Origin: a virus
DNA length: 64,000 nucleotides
Virus record (IMG/VR): IMGVR_UViG_3300024320_000003
Coordinates: 1 to 64,000 of that record
Reading direction: 5' to 3' (one strand)
Position numbers and translations under genes: made by a program. Of this stretch, positions 1 to 7,173 are shown in pieces; positions within the stretch are counted from its first letter, which is position 1, and the number at the start of each line of letters is the position of its first letter. The notes beneath the pieces are model-generated. The model saw nothing but the letters and a program-made list of their open reading frames with translations. It did no database searches and was not told where the DNA came from.

Positions 1-416
1 AGGACTCAATCCCCTATATAGCCATCTAACTCTACAAAGAACTCTATTCCACGAACTAGTCCATGTTAAACAACTAGATAGGCATCACTTGCATGGTAGT
101 CTATGGATGGGTCTTCCACAGGATTGGAGCCTTCCCTGGTCCTCCAGGCCATGGGAGCAACAAGCAGAAAGGGAAACCGACCTCCTCTATAAACCATAGA
201 ATAAGCCAACACTAGCCTCTACAGGCCCGCGGGGGTAGAGGAATATATAGAGCCTTTCTTGCATGTGTGGTTGTCTAAGGACCAAAATCAAACATCGGTA
301 TCTCAACAGACACCCGAGGCAAGACACTCTACCCCCTCCGAGAGGTAAGCATCCACTCCTACCTCTCTCCAGGACCAATATAGGGCCCAGGGTGCTCCGG
401 AGAGCAAATTTTAGGA
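1..416. other. GC-richer, apparently non-coding region with hairpins
   Basis: No convincing gene is seen here. The block is clearly richer in G+C than the surrounding genes and contains words such as CCTGG, GGCCC and CTCTAC in several orientations. Two hairpins can be read directly: CCTCTAC (216-222) with GTAGAGG (235-241) around a CCCGCGGG core, and TGCTC (393-397) with GAGCA (402-406). The second lies just after the stop codon of the leftward gene at 417 and could help end its transcript, although it has no T-run. The texture resembles 5790-6230 and 7180-7680. Confidence 0.4.
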
Positions 417-1493
417 TTATACCTCTAGAGCGCTAGTTTCGTCTATTTCGTCTGAGGCGTCTGTTTCGGCTCCTAGGCCAAATAGAGCATCAAATGCATC
501 TGCTTCTCCATCTAGTGCTTTTCTCTCTTCCTGGACGATTTGATCATTAAATAGGTCTCGGGCGTATCTGGCCTCGTCGAAAGAGACTCCACCTTCTAGG
601 TCAAAATACAGTTTTTTACCTACTTGGCCTACTCGGTTCTTTGAGAACTCCATATACCTTCTACCAGAGTTTTCTTGGCCATCCCAGTCTAAGTGCATCA
701 TCGAAGTGGTCATGTGTTTTAGTTTATTTGATCCAACGAACTGGCCACCTTTTGATAATTGCAAGATAGTAACGAAAGTAGTGTATTTTTTGGGTTTATT
801 CTTGCCTTTGTTGTGGGCGATCATCAGGTCAAGGAACCATTTTTCTGTTTTACCTCGGGTTAGACCACAAGCTTCTTTTACAGAGTCATTTACTTCGGTG
901 TATGAATCGGTAAGTACTAGGTCCCATCCCTGGTTAAGTACGGATTCGATAACTGTCTTTGGACATGAGTCGGTATAGTCTGCAAGGAAGAGGATTGGTA
1001 ATTGACCCCAGTTAGGGAATCTTTGTAGGTATCTGGCCATGTCGATTTGAGACATTTCAGCCGAGATGAATAGGACTGATTTACCAGCTTCATGCAAGTT
1101 GCTTAAGAGGTCTAACAGGACAGTAGTCTTACCAATACCTGGGGCTCCTGCTGCCATGATATTAGAACCTGGCATAAAACCACCATCTTGACTTACAAAT
1201 TTGTCAAATGAGGTTCCAGTAGCCATTGGCTTGAACAGGTCTTGGTTAATGTTGAGGTCGTCCAACTTAGACAACTTAATATTCATCTTACTAGGGCTCA
1301 CCGTTTGCTTGTAGTGGCCTTGGTAGTCTTTACTAGATGACCAACGCGTATCTGTAATTGTTACTATACGTCCTGAATGTTTGGCCAACCAGGAGTGCTT
1401 TGGATGATCAGTTCCCACCGTAAGTGTTTCTTTTGAATTGATGTTTGCAAGTTTGTAATCTTTGCCGGATTTTTTAAAGGTGTACTTTTGCAT
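417..1493 (-). CDS. RadA/KaiC-like P-loop ATPase
   Basis: A 358-residue RecA-fold ATPase, probably acting in phage recombination, repair or replication. A Walker A motif GAPGIGKT is at residues 116-123 and a Walker B-like strand DLVLTDS at 191-197; the segment LFISAEMS between them is typical of RadA/DnaB/KaiC-type domains. The roughly 100-residue N-terminal part resembles nothing I recognise, and the C-terminus is short and acidic, as in single-strand-binding-protein partners. I see neither the RadA zinc finger nor a Lon-like domain, so it is a minimal RadA-like or helicase-loader-like protein. A class A promoter element lies immediately upstream (1511-1571). Confidence 0.75.
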   Translation of the reverse strand: MQKYTFKKSGKDYKLANINSKETLTVGTDHPKHSWLAKHSGRIVTITDTRWSSSKDYQGHYKQTVSPSKMNIKLSKLDDLNINQDLFKPMATGTSFDKFVSQDGGFMPGSNIMAAGAPGIGKTTVLLDLLSNLHEAGKSVLFISAEMSQIDMARYLQRFPNWGQLPILFLADYTDSCPKTVIESVLNQGWDLVLTDSYTEVNDSVKEACGLTRGKTEKWFLDLMIAHNKGKNKPKKYTTFVTILQLSKGGQFVGSNKLKHMTTSMMHLDWDGQENSGRRYMEFSKNRVGQVGKKLYFDLEGGVSFDEARYARDLFNDQIVQEERKALDGEADAFDALFGLGAETDASDEIDETSALEV

Positions 1494-1510
1494 AATTGTG
1501 GATGTTTAAT

Positions 1511-1571
1511 TAATTACTATACTAATATAAGCAAAATATCTGAGATAAAAAAATATTTAGCTGTTTATTTT
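1511..1571 (-). promoter_or_regulatory. Class A early promoter element
   Basis: On the minus strand: an AAAATAAACAGCTAAA upstream block, TTTTTTTATCTCAG, then TTTTGCTTATATTAGTATAG ending about 20 nt before the ATG at 1493. It is nearly identical to the elements at 34938-34998, 40812-40871 and 41249-41308. The conserved TATATTAGTATAG is the likely -7 region. The position where class B elements have TTTG reads TATC here. Confidence 0.7.
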
Positions 1572-1581
1572 CGATTTATTT

Positions 1582-2040
1582 TTAGAACCAGTTGTGGACA
1601 TCAAGACTATAGGCGTTATCGGCCCAAGTCTTAGATCCAATTGCTTTCCAGTGACCATGATCGGCCATCTTAGGGAATGAACTGTGAATGGTTCCAATCT
1701 CAATATTCTCGATAATACAATTAGCTACCGTTACGAATTTACCAGCTTTAAGAGCCAGGGCAGTAAGATAAGTATCAGACCCAGGGTGGGTAGACTTAAG
1801 TTCAATTGTATGAAGAGCATTCTTCTGGTATCTGTTAACCAGGTTTTTAAGACTAGATTTACCATCAGAGATAGTAAAGAAACCGGCTCTACACTTAGTA
1901 ACGACTCTATAGTCATATTCTACATCCCACTCAAAGCCATAATCGCTAGTGTGGAATTTGTGCATTTTACCGCCAATGTTTTGTTCGATTGTGAAGGTTG
2001 GACCGTTAGTGAGGGCGTGGTTATTTTCTTTGATGTACAT
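1582..2040 (-). CDS. Hypothetical phage protein
   Basis: A 152-residue protein that I do not recognise. It is soluble, with many His, Trp and aromatic residues towards the C-terminus (ending in VHNWF) and no signal peptide or membrane segment. It has its own class B promoter element upstream, so it is probably expressed early as a single-gene unit. The overlapping plus- and minus-strand reading frames look like shadows. Confidence 0.65.
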   Translation of the reverse strand: MYIKENNHALTNGPTFTIEQNIGGKMHKFHTSDYGFEWDVEYDYRVVTKCRAGFFTISDGKSSLKNLVNRYQKNALHTIELKSTHPGSDTYLTALALKAGKFVTVANCIIENIEIGTIHSSFPKMADHGHWKAIGSKTWADNAYSLDVHNWF

Positions 2041-2063
2041 AATGTGGATGTTTTAATTAACTT

Positions 2064-2126
2064 GATTAGTATACTACTAATATAAGCATTTCCGGCGACA
2101 AATAAAAATTCTAGGCTGCCTATTTT
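2064..2126 (-). promoter_or_regulatory. Class B early promoter element
   Basis: On the minus strand: AAAATAGGCAGCCTAG, then TTTTTATTTGTCGCCGG, then AATGCTTATATTAG. TTTG is followed by 19 nt and TAG, the spacing of Bacteroidota -33/-7 promoters. It drives the gene ending at 1582. Confidence 0.7.
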
Positions 2127-2152
2127 TCAAAAGTTATTAACAATCCCCCCCC

Positions 2153-2623
2153 TTATTTAAAAACGAGGTTATAGCTACCATAGAAGCCTATAGATCTAGC
2201 TGTAAACATTATTGCGGTATCTGCTAGGTACCAATACCATTTCTTAGTCTTGGCACCATGACCAACGGCGTATACTAGCATGGTTGCTTCATTGGCCCGG
2301 TGTTTAATGAATCGGGATGCATGGTTGAAATCGGTAAGGAATACTAGAGATCTACTCGAAAGCCAAAACCGCTCCTCACCGACCCTTACATGACCATCTG
2401 AGTCTACTACCCACTTGTTCTTCCAAGCCTCGGTATTGGGCCTGATCCCCCATTTCTCGAATTTGCCACTATTATAGTAGTGATATAAGTATGCTTGGTT
2501 GGCACCGTCCGAGAAGCCGGCAATTCCCTGTATGGCAGAAGCCTTCCAGATATTATTATTTAATTGAGCTGTGCATAGTAAAGGGAGAATGGTTAGTGAT
2601 AAGATTGTTAAGAGTTGTTTCAT
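2153..2623 (-). CDS. Exported protein with signal peptide
   Basis: A 156-residue protein with a clear N-terminal signal peptide: MKQ, a hydrophobic stretch to about residue 18, then a CTAQ cleavage-like site at residues 17-20. The mature part has weakly hydrophobic segments (around LADTAIMFTARSIGF) and many aromatic residues, so it may associate with a membrane. A superinfection-exclusion or envelope role is possible, but nothing in the sequence proves it. The region upstream (2624-2755) lacks the long class A/B element. Confidence 0.6.
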   Translation of the reverse strand: MKQLLTILSLTILPLLCTAQLNNNIWKASAIQGIAGFSDGANQAYLYHYYNSGKFEKWGIRPNTEAWKNKWVVDSDGHVRVGEERFWLSSRSLVFLTDFNHASRFIKHRANEATMLVYAVGHGAKTKKWYWYLADTAIMFTARSIGFYGSYNLVFK

Positions 2624-2755
2624 AAGTAATTATATTTAAAATATTAGAAAAGTTACTATCCCCTAAAAAATAAGAAAGGACCTCATCGATTGCGCAAGCG
2701 AACACTTGTCATCTCAGAAGCCCAATCTTGGGGGTTAGGGAGTAAGTTAAGTCAA
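2624..2755. other. Intergenic region with inverted repeat
   Basis: Between two leftward genes. It contains CCCAA-TC-TTGGG (2721-2732) and the palindrome TTGCGCAA. On the minus strand the first hairpin follows the stop codon of the gene at 2756 and could be a weak terminator. There is no U-tract. Confidence 0.3.
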
Positions 2756-3895
2756 TTAGTTTAGCAAAGCTCCACGTTGATTATCTTGATTAAGATTACC
2801 AAATGGGTTTGGCATGTGGTTTTCATGGTCAAATGATTTCTTACCGAAGAAGTTACCAGCCTGAACCATCAACTGTGTTGAGTCAGAGTCTTGCATATTT
2901 GATTCGATGAGGTCTTTACCATGAGTAGCAAAGTGCGTTAGGCCATTCATAACAGACCAAACAGATTGATTAGTCTTGGCACCTTTCATTTGATTTGAAT
3001 CCATAGAGCCAAGATCAATCTTATTGTACGCATTCATATTCTCTTGTAGAGGGATCCAGTTCTCAGCTCTTTCTCCAGCATGTTTCGAGATTTGGTTATG
3101 AGCCCAAGTCATCTCAGCTACAGAAGCATGAGTGTTATTAGCGGCTCTAACTCGATCACCGAAAGATTCAGGAGCAAAGTTGTTAGACCTCAACGCTTGC
3201 AAGTTCTCTTGGAACTTCTCCATACTTACATTATCTAGAGAGTTTAGAGTATATGTTTCCTGTGCAAGTGAGGTAGTTAGACCATTAGCACACCACATAC
3301 GGTTTACATAAGGCATAACTTGGAAACCTTTCAAGGGTGAATTAGAGAAGGAAACACCTCCAGTAAAGACCTCATCGGAGAGACCTTTAACCGCAAATTC
3401 AGCTTTTGGGTTAAATGCGTTAATTCGAACAATTCCAGTAGTAGGGTCAGTAGACCAATTGGTTACGTCGAAACCATGCTTATCGATGAGGTTCTCTGTA
3501 ATTCCAAGGAATTGCGAATTAGATATTGTTTGCTCGTTACCTTTAGTAATACCAATGATATTCTTGTTCACTGGGTTAAGGATCAGAGTTACTTCGTTTA
3601 ATTTACCATAATTAGATGCCATTGCATTTTTCATGGTATTGATAAATTGACTCTTAGCTTCAGGGCTAAATAGATTATCGAATTTCTTAGCGAATGCTTG
3701 GCTCATTCCGATCAAACTCAACAAGCCTTTAAAAGCTTGGCTCGTAATGCCGATTCTTTGGCCTTTATACTCGATAGTCTTGGTATCAATTAATTGAACG
3801 TCACGGAAGGGAACTACTTTTCGTAGTTGTTGTGCGTTGATGGTTTCGATTTTGCGTTGATCGAGAACGTTTGAACTTAGTGTTGTAATTGCCAT
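2756..3895 (-). CDS. DUF932-like phage/plasmid protein
   Basis: A 379-residue protein that fits the DUF932 family (phage/plasmid-like proteins, TIGR03299 type) in length and in the central block PLKGFQVMPYVNRMWCANGL, where that family has a conserved aromatic/Cys-Asn-Gly segment. The molecular function of the family is unknown; members are common in mobile elements and often sit near replication and recombination genes, as here beside the RadA-like ATPase. The upstream sequence (3896-3959) holds AAGTATAATATATAAAT on the minus strand rather than a class A/B element, so it may be expressed at a different time. Confidence 0.6.
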   Translation of the reverse strand: MAITTLSSNVLDQRKIETINAQQLRKVVPFRDVQLIDTKTIEYKGQRIGITSQAFKGLLSLIGMSQAFAKKFDNLFSPEAKSQFINTMKNAMASNYGKLNEVTLILNPVNKNIIGITKGNEQTISNSQFLGITENLIDKHGFDVTNWSTDPTTGIVRINAFNPKAEFAVKGLSDEVFTGGVSFSNSPLKGFQVMPYVNRMWCANGLTTSLAQETYTLNSLDNVSMEKFQENLQALRSNNFAPESFGDRVRAANNTHASVAEMTWAHNQISKHAGERAENWIPLQENMNAYNKIDLGSMDSNQMKGAKTNQSVWSVMNGLTHFATHGKDLIESNMQDSDSTQLMVQAGNFFGKKSFDHENHMPNPFGNLNQDNQRGALLN

Positions 3896-3959
3896 TATAG
3901 TCTGGTTTTTTTATTACTTGATTTATATATTATACTTAAATTATTAAAAAGGTTTCAGG

Positions 3960-4346
3960 TTAAAGACCAACTTTAACCATTGAAACCGGAACTCGGTATG
4001 TTTCACCGTTAGCGGATGATTTCGCTAAGACAGGACTCTTACGAGCTCTAGATTTCCAGCCAGTAATAGTATATACCGTACCAGCATTCATAAAGGTATC
4101 TCCAAGCTTTACACCAGGCAATTCATATTTAGCATAGCGAGCGAAGTCAGTAGCTTCTTTAGTCATTACCATACCACCATCACCGATGACAGATGCTTTA
4201 ACTTTAATTGAACAATTATCTCCAGAGAAAGAGATATTACCAGTAGAGATTTCAATACCATACTCCTTAGCAACTTTAGCTAGGGCGCTATCAAGGTCTA
4301 CACGAAGGGCTTTAACGGTTGGGCGGTCAAAAGATGTTACTTTCAT
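3960..4346 (-). CDS. Hypothetical conserved phage protein
   Basis: A 128-residue soluble protein with an alpha/beta N-terminal half (EYGIEISTGNISFSG) followed by a small beta-rich C-terminal half containing LGDTFMNAGTVYTITGW, which looks like a short SH3/KOW-type barrel. It resembles a family of small phage and plasmid proteins of unknown function. It has a class B promoter of its own. Confidence 0.6.
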   Translation of the reverse strand: MKVTSFDRPTVKALRVDLDSALAKVAKEYGIEISTGNISFSGDNCSIKVKASVIGDGGMVMTKEATDFARYAKYELPGVKLGDTFMNAGTVYTITGWKSRARKSPVLAKSSANGETYRVPVSMVKVGL

Positions 4347-4371
4347 AATTTTTGTTTATTTTGATTGATTA

Positions 4372-4433
4372 ATTATTACTATACTAATATAAGCATTTCC
4401 GGCGACAAATAAAAATATTTAGCTGTTTATTTT
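4372..4433 (-). promoter_or_regulatory. Class B early promoter element
   Basis: On the minus strand: AAAATAAACAGCTAAATA, TTTTTATTTGTCGCCGG, AATGCTTATATTAGTATAG. The upstream block is the one used by class A copies while the core carries the class B TTTGTCGCCGG, so the two parts appear modular. Confidence 0.7.
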
Positions 4434-4451
4434 CATAAAGTTATTAACAAT

Positions 4452-4880
4452 TTACAGGGAGCTAGTCATGTTAGTGAAAAACTCTACCGCCAGTCGGTGT
4501 TCTAGTTTATAGGCTTCTTTTTCCCATGGTTGGTCATCATAGGCAGTATTAGTATGGACAGACTTCTTCCACATGACATTATAGTGGGTATTGCACCACC
4601 TCAACTCCTTACGAGCGTACTGCTTCACATGGACCATTTCATGACAGATGGTACTTATAAGCTCATAGACACTAAGGCCTTTTTTAAGAGTCAGTTTAAA
4701 GTCCCTGCTGAGGTCGTTTAGATTATAGCAACAGCCATGATCTTCCATAGGCTTAATAATAGCCTTTATATTTAGGGTTCTATATCGGGGCAATAGTTTC
4801 TTAATACACCATTTAATACATTCATCAGCGATTGCCTGTTCAGAAGCTTTACCACCAGAGATTGTTACTATATTAGACAT
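4452..4880 (-). CDS. SprT-like zinc metallopeptidase
   Basis: A 142-residue protein with the metalloprotease motif HEMVH at residues 80-84 preceded by YELISTIC and followed by VKQYARKEL, the arrangement of SprT/Spartan-like domains in which the two His and the Glu bind zinc and catalyse hydrolysis. Family members act on DNA-bound or misfolded proteins; in a phage, clearing of DNA-protein crosslinks or virion maturation are both possible. The start is supported by the A-rich upstream sequence. tRNA-Arg lies just upstream on the same strand. Confidence 0.7.
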   Translation of the reverse strand: MSNIVTISGGKASEQAIADECIKWCIKKLLPRYRTLNIKAIIKPMEDHGCCYNLNDLSRDFKLTLKKGLSVYELISTICHEMVHVKQYARKELRWCNTHYNVMWKKSVHTNTAYDDQPWEKEAYKLEHRLAVEFFTNMTSSL

Positions 4881-4908
4881 ATTTAAATTTAAAGTGAGGA
4901 AATAGAAT

Positions 4909-4985
4909 TGGTGAACCAGACAGGATTCGAACCTGTGACCGTCTGCTTAGAAGGCAGATGCTCTATCCAGCTGAGCTACTGGTCC
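4909..4985 (-). tRNA. tRNA-Arg (anticodon UCU)
   Basis: The minus strand folds as a full cloverleaf: acceptor GGACCAG/CTGGTTC, D-arm GCTC/GAGC, anticodon stem TCTGC/GCAGA with loop CTTCTAA, T-stem ACAGG/CCTGT with loop TTCGAAT, discriminator A and an encoded CCA. Anticodon TCT (4949-4951) reads AGA, which is by far the most used Arg codon in the phage genes in this window, so the tRNA probably supports phage translation. Confidence 0.95.
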
Positions 4986-4991
4986 AGATGA

Positions 4992-5189
4992 TTATTTATT
5001 AGGTAGCTTTTCAAAACTAGCTGCCAGGCCTAGTAGACCAAGCATCATAGCAGCTACAAAGAAGCCCATGGCGTTAAGTTCACCAGCAAAGCTAATATAC
5101 TTATCAATGGTTGAGGTAATAGTCATACCGGCAACGAGAAAGGCTGCAATAGACAATAGGAAGGGTAAAACGTTTAATTTAACTGACAT
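4992..5189 (-). CDS. Small membrane protein
   Basis: A 65-residue protein with two predicted membrane helices (about residues 8-27 and 39-58) separated by a short polar loop, with a charged C-terminus (SFEKLPNK). Function unknown. It has its own class B promoter and is the gene next to tRNA-Arg. Confidence 0.6.
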   Translation of the reverse strand: MSVKLNVLPFLLSIAAFLVAGMTITSTIDKYISFAGELNAMGFFVAAMMLGLLGLAASFEKLPNK

Positions 5190-5203
5190 ATCTTGTTTGT
5201 TTA

Positions 5204-5266
5204 ATGATTACTATACTAATATAAGCAATTCCGGCGACAATAAAAAATCCAGGGCAGACTTTTTTT
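5204..5266 (-). promoter_or_regulatory. Class B early promoter element
   Basis: On the minus strand: a CTGCCCTGGATTTTTTATTGTCGCCGG block followed by AATTGCTTATATTAGTATAG. It is the most divergent of the TCGCCGG copies upstream of the core, and its TTTG is shortened to ATTG. Confidence 0.65.
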
Positions 5267-5456
5267 AATAAAGTTTCTCTAGGCGAGCATCTACCTCAGC
5301 CTGTTTATTAAGGAAGTATTTAAGCTTCCCGGCGAAGAAGATAATATTGTCTACCTCGAGGCGATCGGTAGCATTCGCGATTTTAGCCTGATAATAGTCA
5401 ATTTTAGGCTGGTAGCCATTAGGATAACGGTTGGCACGTGAAGTGTAATTTTTCAT
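5265..5456 (-). CDS. Small basic hypothetical protein
   Basis: A 63-residue protein, mostly helical and rich in Tyr, Lys and Arg (YQPKIDYYQAKIANATDRLE). It has no signal peptide and no recognised family. A class B promoter precedes it, the usual setting for small early host-takeover proteins, though that role is inference. Confidence 0.55.
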   Translation of the reverse strand: MKNYTSRANRYPNGYQPKIDYYQAKIANATDRLEVDNIIFFAGKLKYFLNKQAEVDARLEKLY

Positions 5457-5483
5457 AAATGTGTTTTTTAAAGGTTGATTAAC

Positions 5484-5544
5484 TAATTACTATACTAATA
5501 TAAGCAATTCCGGCGACAAATAAAAATTCTAGGCTGCTTATTTT
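5484..5544 (-). promoter_or_regulatory. Class B early promoter element
   Basis: On the minus strand: AAAATAAGCAGCCTAGAA, TTTTTATTTGTCGCCGG, AATTGCTTATATTAGTATAG. Nearly identical to the copy at 2064-2126. Confidence 0.7.
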
Positions 5545-5554
5545 CAATTTATTT

Positions 5555-5710
5555 TCAAATTATATGCTTTTTAATGAATTTACGGTATTTAGGGCTTGTC
5601 ATGAGCATCGTCAGCACAAAATTACTAGTTTGGACGAAAATAAAGCTTACCATCTCATAGATAAAGATCAACGTGATGATATCGTTAATATTAAGGCAGT
5701 TAAAATCCAT
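5555..5710 (-). CDS. Very small hydrophobic protein
   Basis: A 51-codon reading frame on the minus strand starting at ATG 5708-5710 (MDFNCLNIND...) and ending in a basic tail SPKYRKFIKKHII. Most of residues 10-38 is hydrophobic, giving one long or two short membrane helices. Support comes from the promoter-like element just upstream (5739-5783) and the tight packing with its neighbour. Function unknown. Confidence 0.45.
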   Translation of the reverse strand: MDFNCLNINDIITLIFIYEMVSFIFVQTSNFVLTMLMTSPKYRKFIKKHII

Positions 5711-5738
5711 TTTTAATAGGGGGTGTTTTTAATTAAAT

Positions 5739-5783
5739 AACTTATATAGCTAATATAATCATAAAAACTGACAAATAAAAATC
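5739..5783 (-). promoter_or_regulatory. Variant early promoter element
   Basis: On the minus strand: TTTTTATTTGTC, then 17 nt, then TATATTAGCTATATAAG. It keeps TTTG-N19-TAG and the spacing of class B copies but lacks GCCGG. The same TATATTAGCTATATAA word occurs in the opposite direction at 6233-6248, making this a divergent promoter zone. Confidence 0.55.
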
Positions 5784-5785
5784 CA

Positions 5786-6232
5786 AAGTGTTAAAAAGGT
5801 GAAAAAAAGTGAAAAAAGGCCCCTGGGCACTGAAACAAAGCTTTAAATATGCGTATAATATAAACCAGAATAGGTCATATATGCAACTTCTCCAGACAAC
5901 ACTATATAATAGCTCCCAGGGCAGCTCTCCAGGGCTTCCCAGGGGCCTTTTTGCTCCAGGGGCTGTCCGGGGAGCCCTGGGAGCTCTCCAGGGCTGTTCC
6001 TGGACAGTTGCCTATAGAAGCACTATAGAGCTAGCTCTCCAGAGCAACCCTGACAAGCCGGATCACCGACATGTCCAGAGTCACCTGGAGCGTGGACAGT
6101 CCCCAGATGGCCAACAGTACCCTAGAATACAGAGGAGCCTAGAGAGACAGAGAGCCCTAGACAGCACCGGCAGTCACCGGCAAGCCCTGGTAAATAATTG
6201 CCCAAATATTATACCGGGTCATAGAAATTTAG
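5786..6232. repeat. GC-rich island with inverted and direct repeats
   Basis: A strongly GC-rich block inside an AT-rich genome, dominated by CCAGGG/CCCTGG words. AGCTCCCAGGGC (5911-5922) and GCCCTGGGAGCT (5974-5985) form a perfect 12-bp inverted repeat; AGCTCTCCAGGGCT occurs twice as a direct repeat (5923-5936 and 5982-5995). It separates the leftward from the rightward genes. The 143-codon frame across it (5809-6240) has a composition unlike any neighbour and is not called. A replication origin or a structured RNA would fit the position; neither is proven. Confidence 0.5.
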
Positions 6233-6248
6233 TATATTAGCTATATAA
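6233..6248 (+). promoter_or_regulatory. Rightward -7-like promoter element
   Basis: TATATTAGCTATATAA, identical to the -7-like core of the leftward promoter at 5739-5783 and lying 15 nt before the ATG of the small gene at 6264. No TTTG is seen 19 nt upstream, so only the core is shared. Confidence 0.4.
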
Positions 6249-6263
6249 ACAAATAGATACCTT

Positions 6264-6398
6264 ATGGAACAGAGTAAACAACAACGAGTAGAGGCTATTA
6301 GAGCCGAGATCATCAAATTGAAGCTAGAAACACCTTATAGCCCAAAAATACCCAAATTACAACAGGAGCTAGATAGGCTTTTACAGGCCTCCGAGTAG
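6264..6398 (+). CDS. Small coiled-coil protein
   Basis: A 44-residue reading frame (MEQSKQQRVEAIRAEIIKLK...) that is highly charged and helical, with heptad-like Leu/Ile spacing broken by a Pro-containing turn in the middle (TPYSPKIPK), so it may form a helical hairpin. The promoter core at 6233-6248 supports it. Function unknown. Confidence 0.5.
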   Translation: MEQSKQQRVEAIRAEIIKLKLETPYSPKIPKLQQELDRLLQASE

Positions 6399-6654
6399 TC
6401 ACACTAAAACGCGAATTAACGTGTGGTGGGAGGGGGACCTTCCTTGGGGCATGCTCTAACATTAATTGTATAATTAGCAATAGTCAAAAAGCACTTAGCT
6501 AAATGTCAACCACTTGTCTCGTGTGTGATTTAAGCAGTATATACCTATGAGTGCTCCTAGATAGAAATAATATAGAAAAGCAATGTTACCCAAGCTCAAA
6601 TATTCTCGAGCGTGTAAAAACCAATAAAAATACCCTATGCGTGATATATAGAAT

Positions 6655-7173
6655 ATGAACCAACTAAATTCTCCATTTAATAAAGCGCATGCATTTGTAA
6701 ATACTCCACAAGTACATACTTCAGATAATAGCCAGATGTCAAATAGTAATAATAAGTCGCTAGCATCAAACGATTCACAAAACTCTAAGCAAAATTCGCA
6801 AATGAGTGACCAGCAATCCAAGAACAAAGCGCAAGATACACATGTAGATAGTAAGCAAGCAAATTTAAATGATAAGCAAGCTCAAAATCAAGCTGCACCA
6901 CCAGAAGATACGTCAAGTTTCAGCCTTACAGACTATTTCAAACAGAAAGCACGAGATAGAATGATGAATCAAGTTTCGAGTAGTGCACAAGACACTCCTA
7001 ACACAGCCGAACAACCTGCAGATAATTCACCTAGTCCTAGTAAACCAAAGAAGAGTCCTAAAGATCCAATGAAGCCGACGAGCTTAATGCCGCCTCCAGT
7101 AAAGATGAAACCACCCAATACATCGTTTACATCTTTTAAAACTCCTAAACTAAATATACCTAAATTTAGATAA
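6655..7173 (+). CDS. Disordered Q/N/S-rich protein
   Basis: A 172-residue protein of very low complexity: a Gln/Asn/Ser/Lys-rich first half, one short amphipathic segment (FSLTDYFKQKARDRMMNQV, about residues 88-106) and a Pro/Lys-rich tail. It has no hydrophobic core and no recognised domain. The third-codon AT bias agrees with a real gene, and the opposite-strand frame (6495-6827) is best read as its shadow. It could be a virion-packaged or RNA/DNA-binding disordered protein; unknown. Confidence 0.5.
   Translation: MNQLNSPFNKAHAFVNTPQVHTSDNSQMSNSNNKSLASNDSQNSKQNSQMSDQQSKNKAQDTHVDSKQANLNDKQAQNQAAPPEDTSSFSLTDYFKQKARDRMMNQVSSSAQDTPNTAEQPADNSPSPSKPKKSPKDPMKPTSLMPPPVKMKPPNTSFTSFKTPKLNIPKFR

Noticed and set aside
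187-378. 63-codon minus-strand frame in the GC-rich start region
   Set aside because: Composition (Leu/Arg/Gly/Cys) unlike any phage gene here, no start signal, and it lies in hairpin-rich non-coding DNA.
5809-6240. 143-codon plus-strand frame
   Set aside because: It crosses the repeat island and reads as Pro/Gly/Arg/Ser-rich filler; the inverted and direct repeats explain its lack of stops.
6495-6827. 110-codon hydrophobic minus-strand frame
   Set aside because: Most of it is the complement of the Q/N-rich protein at 6655; CAA/AAT codons read as TTG/ATT on the other strand give false hydrophobicity.
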